A program made the translations under genes and the position numbers. Shown piece by piece: positions 1 through 7,493 of a DNA stretch of 48,151 nucleotides. Origin of the DNA: Candidatus Caldisaccharidevorator malaysiensis (GTDB lineage Bacteria; Armatimonadota; Fervidibacteria; Fervidibacterales; Fervidibacteraceae); assembly GCA_025057575.1 (NCBI GenBank), contig JANXBO010000020.1, forward strand, positions 1 to 48,151, given 5' to 3'. Below the pieces are notes generated by a model. The model was not told the origin of the DNA. It did no database searches and saw nothing but the letters and a program-made list of their open reading frames with translations. Each line of letters begins with the position of its first letter. Position 1 is the first letter of the stretch.

Positions 1-105
1 AATCCCAAACCCACGGTTCCAGTCGCCAGAATCGCCCTTCGCCCCCTCCTCATCGCCGTTGACAAAGGCTATCGCATCAAGGCTCTCACGATTGCCAGGG
101 ATTGA
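1..105 (+). CDS. C-terminal end of an unidentified protein (partial)
   Basis: Frame 1 is open from the window edge to a TGA at 103-105 and encodes 34 residues (NPKPTVPVARIALRPLLIAV followed by DKGYRIKALTIARD). The composition is protein-like and the stop is followed by a promoter-like sequence and then the next gene, so it looks like the tail of a real gene that starts to the left. The tail is too short to identify a family; no function is assigned. Confidence 0.5.
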   Translation, partial: NPKPTVPVARIALRPLLIAVDKGYRIKALTIARD

Positions 106-119
106 GGGCACAACTTTTT

Positions 120-148
120 TTGACAAAGCCGTTCGTGACAATAAAGCA
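120..148 (+). promoter_or_regulatory. Candidate sigma70-type promoter before the phosphoesterase gene
   Basis: A perfect -35 box TTGACA lies at 120-125, just behind the stop of the preceding gene. About 16 bases later is a weak -10 (TAAAGC, 142-147). A second TTGACC at 243-248 with TATGCT at 270-275 is also present but its 21-base spacing is poor. Either would leave an untranslated leader before the start at 318. Sequence match only. Confidence 0.25.
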
Positions 149-317
149 AAGGAGACCGGCAGGGGACAAAACGCGCACCGAGGGGTTACGCGACGACGAA
201 GGTCAGGGTTATTTTTAGAGGAGCGATCCGTGACAGCGATCATTGACCGTCTTAGTGAGACTGTCAATCTATGCTACTGAGGTGACCGACCTCTTGGTCT
301 TAAAAAAGAGGAATGTC

Positions 318-1319
318 TTGTATCGGTTTGTGGTATGGAATGATCTGCATTCAAGAGCCGATCTGCCCGGTCGCCCACCTTGGTATCCAGGGGCAAACAT
401 TCGGGCTTTATGGGCTCGGGATCAGGTCTTAAAGGCGCCGGCAGAAAGGCGCCCCGCCTTTGTTCTGTCGGCGGGCGACATTATTGACGGAGAGATACCC
501 GATTACAACCAAGATTTCCGATATGTGAAAGAGACCCTCTTGGACCCACTGCCCGTCCCCTTTCTGCCTTGCTTGGGCAACCACGAGAATGGGCAGGGGG
601 AAGGGATTGAGGAAAAAAATAAGGCATATGATGCTTGGTTTGGACCTGGATGGCACAACTATGTCTTTAGGGCAGGCGGACTGGGGTTTGTCGTGTTAGA
701 TACCAGCGGGGGGCATCGGTCGCCCGACGGGATTACTGAGGCAAGAAACCAGTTCTTAGAAAGGTCCCTCAGGTTTCTCAAGGAAGAGCCAATTATCGTC
801 GTCAGCCATACTCCCCTCATCGCAATGAGGGAAGAAGAGGTGCTGCGGCAAAGTTTCGGTTTTGACAGTTGGAAAGTTCAGGACGAGCGACTGCTTGGGA
901 TCGTGGAATCGGCTGCGGACCGAGTCGTCGCCGTCATCTGCGGACATCTGCATCTGTCGGGGATTAAAGAGAAAGCGGGCATTTACCACATAATGGCAGC
1001 AGGGACGGGCGGTTACCCTGCCGATCTGGCTTCCGTCACGGTCTACGAGGATCGCATAGAGGTGACGATTGATTCTCTGCCAGCGGAACTCCAAAACCCC
1101 GACGCCAACATTCACGGTCGCCCGCGCCACCCGACCGACTTTACTGACTCCGATCATCCCGATCACGAGTCTTATCTCAAGGGTCACCCTTGGGAACGGC
1201 GGATTCTCATTCCTCTGAAAAGAAGCCTGCCGGTTTCGGAGAATCTCCTGGAGGTCTATCACGAAACCGAATGCGGACAATGGGAGAAGGTTCTGGCCTT
1301 TCCCTTGAAAGACGGCTGA
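318..1319 (+). CDS. Calcineurin-like metallophosphoesterase
   Basis: About 333 residues that carry the full set of calcineurin-like phosphoesterase metal motifs in order: D-x-H (NDLH, residues 8-11), GDIID (53-57), GNHE (87-90), SHTP (163-166) and GHLH (209-212). These residues bind a two-metal centre that hydrolyses phosphoesters; the substrate cannot be told from sequence. No signal peptide or membrane helix is visible, so it is probably cytoplasmic. I chose the TTG at 318 because AAAGAGG at 305-311 is a good ribosome site six bases upstream and the protein then begins directly at the first beta strand of the fold; the frame is open back to a TTG at 243. After the core there is a C-terminal beta-rich extension of about 100 residues. 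It has no operon partner: the next gene is on the other strand. Confidence 0.88.
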   Translation: MYRFVVWNDLHSRADLPGRPPWYPGANIRALWARDQVLKAPAERRPAFVLSAGDIIDGEIPDYNQDFRYVKETLLDPLPVPFLPCLGNHENGQGEGIEEKNKAYDAWFGPGWHNYVFRAGGLGFVVLDTSGGHRSPDGITEARNQFLERSLRFLKEEPIIVVSHTPLIAMREEEVLRQSFGFDSWKVQDERLLGIVESAADRVVAVICGHLHLSGIKEKAGIYHIMAAGTGGYPADLASVTVYEDRIEVTIDSLPAELQNPDANIHGRPRHPTDFTDSDHPDHESYLKGHPWERRILIPLKRSLPVSENLLEVYHETECGQWEKVLAFPLKDG

Positions 1320-1377
1320 TTCTCCATCCGAGCCAATCCTGCTTCCCTGGGCAGCGGGCTCCCTGATGAAGAGCGGA

Positions 1378-1980
1378 TCAAAGCCTCAGAAGGGCAAGAA
1401 CATTTTGAGCCTTTGGGCTCAGGGCATAAAAGACCTGTAAAGGTCTTGCGGCAAGAACCCTGCGGACGACTAAACCCATTTGTTCCAGTTTCTTGAGCCG
1501 ATCAAAGAGGACCTTATCACTCATCCTCAGTTGGTAACGGAGGACTTTCGGTCGGCAAGACTGATGAGCGAGGAAGGAAAGGACTCTTGCCGTGTGCCGA
1601 CAGCCCAGAATCTGGGTCCACTGATCATAAGTCAAACCACTACTGATTAAGAGACTTGCCCATTGGGCTGCCCGTCGCCCGTGCGGCGTTAAGCGGTAAA
1701 TGGTTTTTTTGGGGAAGCCATCCGAAGGCTCCCGTTGGACCAGTCCCAAAATTTGCAATTTCTTCAGCCGCTCTCCCAAGACCTTAGCCGTCAGCCCTGG
1801 GCAACTTTTCAAAATCTGCGAGGGTCTCCGTTTCCCTTCTCCCAATAGGGCAAGGACGAGGACACTCCATTTGCAGCGCAGCACCTCGTCCACGGGGGGC
1901 GTCAGCCAACGGGGAACCTTACTTATCGGAAAGTCACTAACCGTTTGGTGCCTTATTGATCCTGCTGTGATGTCCCTCAT
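1378..1980 (-). CDS. Tandem HxlR-type winged-helix transcriptional regulator
   Basis: A 200-residue protein built from two winged-helix units. Residues ~30-105 match HxlR-family regulators closely (CKWSVLVLALL, then LTAKVLGERLKKLQ.LGLV and YRLTPHGR). Residues ~125-200 repeat the pattern in weaker form (VLSFLAHQ, DRLKKLEQMGLVVRR, YALSPKAQ). HxlR proteins bind DNA as dimers and often respond to reactive electrophiles or oxidants; this one would be a 'dimer in one chain'. A cysteine lies in the first helix (VLRCKWS) and others at CPGL, LGCR and QSCRP, but their role is unknown. It starts 46 bp from the divergently read protoglobin gene, so the two probably share a control region. The ribosome site is weak (GAAAG). 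Confidence 0.8.
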   Translation of the reverse strand: MRDITAGSIRHQTVSDFPISKVPRWLTPPVDEVLRCKWSVLVLALLGEGKRRPSQILKSCPGLTAKVLGERLKKLQILGLVQREPSDGFPKKTIYRLTPHGRRAAQWASLLISSGLTYDQWTQILGCRHTARVLSFLAHQSCRPKVLRYQLRMSDKVLFDRLKKLEQMGLVVRRVLAARPLQVFYALSPKAQNVLALLRL

Positions 1981-2026
1981 ACTGTCTTTCGCAACATTTT
2001 GCCGTGAAGGAAAGGAGTGGGTTACC

Positions 2027-2614
2027 GTGGCGGAACGGATTGCTGGCTATGATTATGGGACTGATGCCGTTGCCGTCTCACCCGTTACCCAGGACGATCT
2101 GCAATTACTCAAAGCAGCCACGATGTTTTCAGACGAAGATGAGCAATACTTGAGGAAGGCGGGAGAGATCCTCAAAGACCAAGTGGACCAGATCTTGGAC
2201 CTTTGGTATGGTTGGGTCGCCTCTCAGCCCCATCTGGTCTACTACTTCACTGGTCCGGACGGACAGCCCGATGCCCGATATCTCCAAGCCGTTCGCCATC
2301 GGTTTGGTCAGTGGATTCTGGACACTTGCCTGCGTCCCTACGACCAAGACTGGCTCAATTACGCCCACGAGATCGGTCTGCGGCATCATCGGACCAAGAA
2401 GAATCAAACGGACCAGGTCGCCTCGGTCCCCCATATCCCTCTCCGCTATCTCATTGCCTTCATCTACCCCATTGGGATGACGATCCGATCCTTTCTGGAG
2501 AAGAAGGCAGAAAGCCCAGAGGAACTGGACAAGATGCACCAAGCCTGGCTCAAGTCGGTCGTCCTGCAAGTGGCTCTTTGGTCCTATCCCTATGCCAAGG
2601 AAGGGGACTGGTAA
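2027..2614 (+). CDS. Protoglobin-domain heme protein
   Basis: About 195 residues forming a stand-alone protoglobin domain. The diagnostic stretch is WLNYAHEIGLRHHRTKKN followed by VPLRYL-like IPLRYLIAFIYPIG; in protoglobins the histidine of this E-I-x-x-R-H motif is the proximal heme ligand, here His120 or His121. Known protoglobins bind O2, CO and NO and can be sensors or carry out reactive-nitrogen chemistry. There is no attached output domain, so the partner is likely a separate protein; the obvious candidate is the HxlR-type regulator read in the opposite direction 46 bp away. The GTG at 2027 was chosen for the ribosome site AAAGGAG (2011-2017) nine bases before it and because the preceding open frame is antisense to the regulator. 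Soluble, with no signal peptide. Confidence 0.85.
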   Translation: MAERIAGYDYGTDAVAVSPVTQDDLQLLKAATMFSDEDEQYLRKAGEILKDQVDQILDLWYGWVASQPHLVYYFTGPDGQPDARYLQAVRHRFGQWILDTCLRPYDQDWLNYAHEIGLRHHRTKKNQTDQVASVPHIPLRYLIAFIYPIGMTIRSFLEKKAESPEELDKMHQAWLKSVVLQVALWSYPYAKEGDW

Positions 2615-2733
2615 GCCCCACCCTTTCCCTCAAATAGAAGGCTGTCCCTCTCAACCCCCGCCGGCGGTGCGCCGACAGTAGGGCGGATCGCCGTTAGAAT
2701 TGATCCTGACGCAACTTAAGGGGGTAAAAGGGG

Positions 2734-3639
2734 ATGGTGTCCGACGCTGTCCTTCCAATGCGGCTCCTTCCGGAGGGGGAAGGGACCTGGGAAGAGATTA
2801 GCAGAGTCATCAAAGAGCACTTGCTTCCCCGATTGGACCAGAAAGGTTCTGTTGTCTTTCGCTGGGACTCTCAAGAAGAGGGAAAAAAGGAGACCCAGTA
2901 CCTATACCCTCCGATCAGCCGACCGGCACCCGTTCTGGCTTACCAGATATCCGGTCGTTCCCTGTCCCTCGTCGGTCGGAAAGTGTTCCGGACCGGACCT
3001 GGAGAAGGTTTCTTCGTCCGACCCGGTGTGAAATATGTTCCCCATATCAGCGAGGATGGAAAGGTTCCCGCCAGTCAGTGGCTCTGGTTTGCCTGTTTTC
3101 CCTCTGGGGTCCTTCTTAATCAATGTCGTACTGGTGAGCGACATCACCTAAGCAGTCCCTATTTCTTTGTCCCTGACCCAACTCTTAGCGATCTTCTGCG
3201 GCACTGGAATCCGGAAAACGGGGATTCGGAAAAAGGGCGAATAGTCCTGATGGCTTTCTTCTCTATTCTTGCCGACGGTTCACCCCTACCCAGAGCACGC
3301 CCCGACAACGGTCCCGACCTGCCAAGGGATCTTCCCCAACCCTTGCGGATCGCTATCGCCTGGATGGCTCGCTACTACGATCAGCCCTTTCGCTTGCAAT
3401 ACCTGGCCGACCAGTGCTTCGTCTCTCCAGGGCACTTGTGTCGTCTCTTTCGTCAGCATCTTGGTCAAACCCCGTGGGGTTACTTGACAAAACTGCGGTT
3501 GACCAGCGCCGAGTCTCTTCTGAAGGGGACCAATCTGACGCTCCGTCGCATCTGCGAACTGGTCGGTTTCAGAGATTTACGCCATTTCCGACGGCAGTTC
3601 CGAAAGGAATTCGGCGTGCCCCCATCAGCGATGCGGTAG
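2734..3639 (+). CDS. AraC-family transcriptional regulator
   Basis: 301 residues. The C-terminal ~95 residues form the double helix-turn-helix of AraC/XylS regulators (LADQCFVSPGHLCRLFRQH, then LRRICELVGFRDLRHFRRQF and GVPPSAMR). The N-terminal part (residues ~60-140, with RTGPGEGFFVRPGVKY) fits the cupin-like ligand-binding domain of sugar-responsive AraC proteins. It most likely controls a carbohydrate or surface gene set; which one is not shown, but the prepilin operon starts 100 bp downstream and the polysaccharide locus 1.9 kb downstream. ATG start with AAAAGGGG directly upstream. Confidence 0.88.
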   Translation: MVSDAVLPMRLLPEGEGTWEEISRVIKEHLLPRLDQKGSVVFRWDSQEEGKKETQYLYPPISRPAPVLAYQISGRSLSLVGRKVFRTGPGEGFFVRPGVKYVPHISEDGKVPASQWLWFACFPSGVLLNQCRTGERHHLSSPYFFVPDPTLSDLLRHWNPENGDSEKGRIVLMAFFSILADGSPLPRARPDNGPDLPRDLPQPLRIAIAWMARYYDQPFRLQYLADQCFVSPGHLCRLFRQHLGQTPWGYLTKLRLTSAESLLKGTNLTLRRICELVGFRDLRHFRRQFRKEFGVPPSAMR

Positions 3640-3667
3640 GGCTCCTGATAAGATTCGCCCCCAAAAA

Positions 3668-3680
3668 GGTGAAATTCACC
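3668..3680. promoter_or_regulatory. 13-bp perfect palindrome before the prepilin operon
   Basis: GGTGAA-A-TTCACC is a perfect inverted repeat with a one-base centre in the gap between the AraC-type gene and the prepilin gene, 65 bp before the latter. The stem is too short and too AT-rich at the centre for a terminator, so an operator is more likely. A half copy (GGTGAAT) lies at about 3719. The bound factor is unknown. Confidence 0.3.
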
Positions 3681-3745
3681 CCTTGCGATTTCTGATCTCC
3701 GGGACACTTTTACAGTAACGGTGAATCGCTTAGGAGGCGATCGTG

Positions 3746-4558
3746 ATGCGGTGCGGAGAGTCACTCACAAAAAGGTCCTCGACCACCGGAAGCAGCGGCT
3801 TCACCCTCATAGAACTTCTGGTCGTCATCGCCATTATTGCGATCCTGGCGGCGATCTTGTTCCCGGTCTTCAGCCAGGCTCGTGAGAAGGCACGGACCGC
3901 CGTTTGCGTGTCCAACAGTCGTCAAGTGGCTCTGGCTCTTTCTCAATATGTCCAGGACTACGACGAGAAACTGGTCTGGTATTTCAACTCAAACAATTAC
4001 AGTGCCTTGGTGGCAGCTGGCGTTCCCGGCGGCACTGCCTGGTGGCAGTCTATGTGGATGGGGCAGCTGCAGCCGTATATGAAGAACTGGCAAATGCTGA
4101 TTTGCCCCAGTAAGGTGCCTTATTACAGTTACGGTGTCAACGGCTACCACGTCATCTCCTGTGCCGGCTGCGTGGGAACGGCGAGCATCGTTGAATATCC
4201 TGCGACGGCGAATACCGTGTGGGCAGGTGAAACGGGGACAGCGAGGGACTGGCTGAGGGAAAATCCCTTCCCACCCCAGCCGAGTGGCTGCGAAGCAGAG
4301 ACGATGTCTCTGGGCTTCTTCATCTGCACCAACGCTGAAAGCGTTCGCGCCTGTGGTCCGTATGAAACCTATGGGCTGACCAACCGCCATCAGAACGGAC
4401 TCCATCTCCTTTTCCTGGACGGTCACGCCAAATGGTATCACTTTACCAAAGCCGTCGCTGATGGCAAGAACCGCCAGACAGACCTCTACGCTCATTATCT
4501 AAGAGACGGAAGGATTTTGTGGGGTGGAACAGGTTCCGCCACGTGGCGATGTCAGTAG
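3746..4558 (+). CDS. Type IV pilin-like protein with prepilin leader (DUF1559-type)
   Basis: About 270 residues. A short leader ends in the prepilin peptidase site [10 protein letters not shown], with the conserved glutamate at position 5 of the mature protein, followed by a hydrophobic N-terminal helix and the stretch [14 protein letters not shown], which I associate with Armatimonadota. The rest is an extracytoplasmic domain with several cysteines, ending in the DUF1559 signature N-x-H...LFLDGHAKW. Such proteins are pseudopilins or surface proteins exported by a type IV pilus/type II secretion-like machinery; the function of the family is not known. A strong AGGAGG lies at 3732-3737; ATG 3746 is best spaced, GTG 3743 is possible. 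It is followed by two small membrane-anchored proteins in the same direction. A prepilin peptidase gene lies at 37.7 kb. Confidence 0.88.
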   Translation: MRCGESLTKRSSTTGSSGFTLIELLVVIAIIAILAAILFPVFSQAREKARTAVCVSNSRQVALALSQYVQDYDEKLVWYFNSNNYSALVAAGVPGGTAWWQSMWMGQLQPYMKNWQMLICPSKVPYYSYGVNGYHVISCAGCVGTASIVEYPATANTVWAGETGTARDWLRENPFPPQPSGCEAETMSLGFFICTNAESVRACGPYETYGLTNRHQNGLHLLFLDGHAKWYHFTKAVADGKNRQTDLYAHYLRDGRILWGGTGSATWRCQ

Positions 4559-4614
4559 GAGCCCGCGGAGGCGATTTATTGGTTTTTCAAGTGATAAGCC
4601 GGGGGTGAGCCGAT

Positions 4615-4830
4615 ATGAAGTCATCAAGGGGTCTGATTGCTGTCGTCGTCATCGTGGTGCTGCTGGTCATCGCTGCCGGATGGTGGCTTTTTTACGGGCG
4701 CCAACCGCAAATGCCTGCCAGTCCCGAGGAAGCAACCTTCATTCCTCCTAGCGGAATGGCAGGACCCAACCCTGCCAAGATTCAGGAGATGCAGCAACGA
4801 ATGCGGTCGCAACAGCCATCCGGACAGTAA
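4615..4830 (+). CDS. Small single-helix membrane protein with Pro/Met-rich tail
   Basis: 71 residues: a short basic N-terminus (MKSSRG), one membrane helix (residues ~7-27), then an extracytoplasmic tail with proline-rich spacing and a short amphipathic helix (PAKIQEMQQRMR) and a polar end. No known family. ATG start with GGGGGTGAG upstream. It lies 56 bp behind the prepilin-like gene and 27 bp before another small protein of the same design, which supports that it is a real, co-transcribed gene. Predicted topology is N-in with the tail outside the inner membrane. Confidence 0.6.
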   Translation: MKSSRGLIAVVVIVVLLVIAAGWWLFYGRQPQMPASPEEATFIPPSGMAGPNPAKIQEMQQRMRSQQPSGQ

Positions 4831-4857
4831 TGTAAAGGGGTCGGGGAGCCGACAGAG

Positions 4858-5175
4858 ATGAAAGGACCCTGGTTGCGCTTAGTGGTCGGTGCCGTCATCG
4901 GTGCCATCATTATCATTGCCGGTGGTGTCCTTTGGATCTGGAAGACTCTCTATCCCAGACCCCTCCCTTCCCAGCCGTGGCAGGTCCCCAACATTCAGAT
5001 GCCGTCGGGACCGCCCACTCCTGCCCTGAAGGAGGAGATGGAGAAGAGGTTGGAAGGTGAGAAGAGGACCAGTGGACGAGATTCGGGGGAAAGGGCGGGC
5101 GGTTCCTCCTCCCAAAAAGGTCAGGAAAACCCTGCTGACCGGTCGTCACCTTCTTCCCCAACAGGCGGGCGGTGA
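4858..5175 (+). CDS. Small single-helix membrane protein with Ser/Lys/Glu-rich tail
   Basis: 105 residues with the same plan as the preceding protein: MKGPWLR, one membrane helix (~8-29), a proline-rich linker (LPSQPWQVPNIQMPSGPP), a short charged helix (PALKEEMEKRLEG) and a low-complexity polar tail. The linker-helix junctions align by eye (PNPAKIQEMQQRM against PTPALKEEMEKRL), so the two may be diverged tandem duplicates. ATG start with GGGGTCGGGGAG upstream. No family recognised. Probably part of the prepilin-like operon. Confidence 0.6.
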   Translation: MKGPWLRLVVGAVIGAIIIIAGGVLWIWKTLYPRPLPSQPWQVPNIQMPSGPPTPALKEEMEKRLEGEKRTSGRDSGERAGGSSSQKGQENPADRSSPSSPTGGR

Positions 5176-5558
5176 GACTCCCTTAGGCTTTTGGCTTATC
5201 AAATCCCAAAAGCACAGATCGCTGTGGAAGACCGTAATCCCAACCCATCCGCTTAAATTTCTTTCCAGCCTTTCCGTGGCGGGCATCTTCTTTCTTCAAG
5301 CCCTATCCGGTAGCAACGACCGCACCCAACCGACCAGGTGGCGGATGGAAGCCAATGGATCCCAATGGCGTTTCCGAGAGGAACTAAGACCCATCCCGGA
5401 ATTAGCAAGGTTGGAGAAGGCTCTCTGTATCTCCCTCCCCTGGCGGACTCGGTCGGAACCAGGTCAGTGGGCGCGTGCGTCCCGCTCCGTTGACCCGCCC
5501 ATCTTCCCTCTTATAGCATACTCGTCCTATTTTTGGACAGAAGATGAAGGGTGATGCG
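5176..5558 (+). other. Intergenic stretch with no convincing gene
   Basis: No convincing coding sequence is visible. A frame open through 5554 lacks a ribosome site, begins inside the preceding gene and has no recognisable domain. The right end holds the promoter-like sequence at 5490-5517 and the leader of the catabolic locus. Just after that promoter, GTCC (5524-5527) and GGAC (5535-5538) form a small inverted repeat with a 7-base centre, a possible operator. Confidence 0.45.
5490..5517 (+). promoter_or_regulatory. Candidate sigma70-type promoter of the catabolic locus
   Basis: TTGACC at 5490-5495 (five of six consensus bases), a 16-base spacer and TATAGC at 5512-5517 (four of six). Transcription would start near 5524, about 35 bp before the ATG of the beta-propeller gene, the first gene of the locus. 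The position fits a promoter for the series of + strand genes that follows. Confidence 0.4.
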
Positions 5559-7493
5559 ATGCATCGTTGGAGCCAATGGGCTTTAATCCTTATTATCGGA
5601 GCGCTTGCAGGAGGTCTGACTCGGATGGCACCGACACAGGACGCCCCTTTCGTCGATCACGGTGTTGCCAGCCCCTTTAGTGAGCCCCGGGGCATCGTGT
5701 CAACAACTGACGGTGAAGGAAAAAATGTTGTTTTGATTTGGCTCTTTGATCATCGCGGCGGATATGCTCTCTTAATGGTGGATGTCGCAACGGGAAAAAG
5801 TTGGGAGTTGCCCACGCCCTTTCCTATCGGCGGAGATTGTCCTTACTCTTCTATTCTTTCGTCTAAAAATCGCTATTACACCCACTTTAACAGTCACTTT
5901 GTGGAATTTGATCCGTCAAGGAAACAATTTACATTTGTCGCAAAGACATCTCCGCAGATGGCAATGAGTATGACAGAGGACAAGACCGGGGTTATTTGGT
6001 CAGCAACTTATCCGCAATGTGGATTGGTTTCCTACAACCCGGCAACCGGCACCTTTACTGACTACGGGCACCTAAACAGAGAAGACTGGGCTCAATATCC
6101 CCGATCGGTAGCAGTCGACGATTCGGGTTGGGTCTACATTGGTTTGGGGTATACAAGGAGCCATATAATCGCATTTCAGCCCGAGACACGCCAGGTCGTC
6201 CCTTTAATGAAGGAAGAAGAGCGCAAGCAAGGAATGCCTGATCTTTATCCCGCTGAGAATGGAAAGGTATACGGACAGAAAGATCCTGGGACGGAGCCCC
6301 AATGGCTGGAACTGTATGCAGGAAGGGCCCGACCGATAGAAGGCGTTCCTCCCTCCCCACCGAAGAAAATCATTACGGGGACTCAGGGACTTTTTTACCG
6401 GGAGTTTCCCAACGGCGACTTTCTCTCTGAGTGTGATCTTATCTCCAAAACGATCACGGTCAGAGAAAAGGCGTCCGGACTAACTCGGTCGGTCACCTTT
6501 TCATACACCAGCGAAGGTGCCCATATTATGAGTGTGGCGACGGCTCCAGATGGTAGTGTTTGCGGCGGCACGGCTTTCCCCTTTCGTTTTTTCCGCTACG
6601 ATCCTGAAAAGGACCGTTGGGAAAACCAACCCTGCTATAACCAGTGGAATACGGTTGCGACGCAGGGCGACCGATTCTTTGTCGGGGGCTACGGTTCAGG
6701 TTTTTTGCTGGAGTGGAACCCGTTCGCACCGTGGACGGGAACGGAGAAAGGCAACCCTCAGTCCAATCCCCGCTACCTGGCAGAGGCGGATCCCGATATC
6801 TATCGCCCTCACGAACTTCACGCTCTCGCCGACGGTAAAACACTTGTCTTAGCAGGAACGCCCGCTTACGGTGCGACGGGAGGTGGTCTTTTTATCTGGG
6901 ACAGGGAACAAGGCTCCGGTCGTCTTCTCCGTCATACCGACATTTTAGAAAACCATTCCACCTTCAGCATCACCTCTTTGCCTTCCGGTTTGATCGTTGC
7001 CGGGACGACAACAGCGCCAGGGACGGGTGGACAAAAAAAGGCTACCGAAGCCCAACTTTACTTCTTGGATCCCTATTCGGGGCACCTCCTCTGGCATCAA
7101 CCTCTTTTCCCTGGGGCACAGACTTATATGGATCTCATCTACGATGACCGGAACGGTCTCGTTTACGGGTTCGTAGATTGGGTGCGTTACTTTGTCTTTC
7201 ACCCAGAAAAGAGAGAAGTGGTCTATCAAGAAGAAACGAATAAAAGGCTGGGACCGTGCAGCGGCGGGCAGGGACCTCGGGTTTTTGTGAAAGGACCCGA
7301 CGGAACCGTTTACGTCCTTATGCAACGGGTGATCGCAATAGTAAATCCTCGGTCCCTGAGTCTGGTGCCGATCGGTCATCCGCCCAAGCCCATAACTGTT
7401 GGTGGTGACTATGCGTCAGGACGCCTCTTTTTCGCCTGCGGATCCCGTCTTTTCAGTTTTGACGTTGACACGGATAAACAGACGAAAGGGTGA
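5559..7493 (+). CDS. Secreted beta-propeller protein
   Basis: About 644 residues. An N-terminal signal peptide (HRWSQWALILIIGALAGGL) is followed by repeated blades in which aromatic and D/G-rich turns recur (for example LLMVDVATGKSW, GLVSYNPATGTF, IIAFQPETRQV, YFLDPYSGHLLW, RLFFACGSRLFSFDVDT). This is the pattern of WD40/NHL/YVTN-like beta-propellers. Proteins of this kind are often found near polysaccharide lyase genes and may bind or sense carbohydrate, but no enzyme motif was recognised. Start chosen at ATG 5559, with GAAGGGTG just upstream and directly in front of the signal peptide; ATG 5544 is in frame. The stop overlaps the next start, so translation is coupled to the esterase gene. 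Confidence 0.72.
   Translation: MHRWSQWALILIIGALAGGLTRMAPTQDAPFVDHGVASPFSEPRGIVSTTDGEGKNVVLIWLFDHRGGYALLMVDVATGKSWELPTPFPIGGDCPYSSILSSKNRYYTHFNSHFVEFDPSRKQFTFVAKTSPQMAMSMTEDKTGVIWSATYPQCGLVSYNPATGTFTDYGHLNREDWAQYPRSVAVDDSGWVYIGLGYTRSHIIAFQPETRQVVPLMKEEERKQGMPDLYPAENGKVYGQKDPGTEPQWLELYAGRARPIEGVPPSPPKKIITGTQGLFYREFPNGDFLSECDLISKTITVREKASGLTRSVTFSYTSEGAHIMSVATAPDGSVCGGTAFPFRFFRYDPEKDRWENQPCYNQWNTVATQGDRFFVGGYGSGFLLEWNPFAPWTGTEKGNPQSNPRYLAEADPDIYRPHELHALADGKTLVLAGTPAYGATGGGLFIWDREQGSGRLLRHTDILENHSTFSITSLPSGLIVAGTTTAPGTGGQKKATEAQLYFLDPYSGHLLWHQPLFPGAQTYMDLIYDDRNGLVYGFVDWVRYFVFHPEKREVVYQEETNKRLGPCSGGQGPRVFVKGPDGTVYVLMQRVIAIVNPRSLSLVPIGHPPKPITVGGDYASGRLFFACGSRLFSFDVDTDKQTKG

Noticed and set aside
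1700-2026. Upstream extension of the protoglobin reading frame
   Set aside because: It is antisense to the HxlR-type regulator, has no ribosome site and does not add to the globin domain.
5057-5554. A 165-residue + strand open frame overlapping the small membrane protein gene
   Set aside because: It starts inside another gene, has no ribosome site, no domain and an odd composition.
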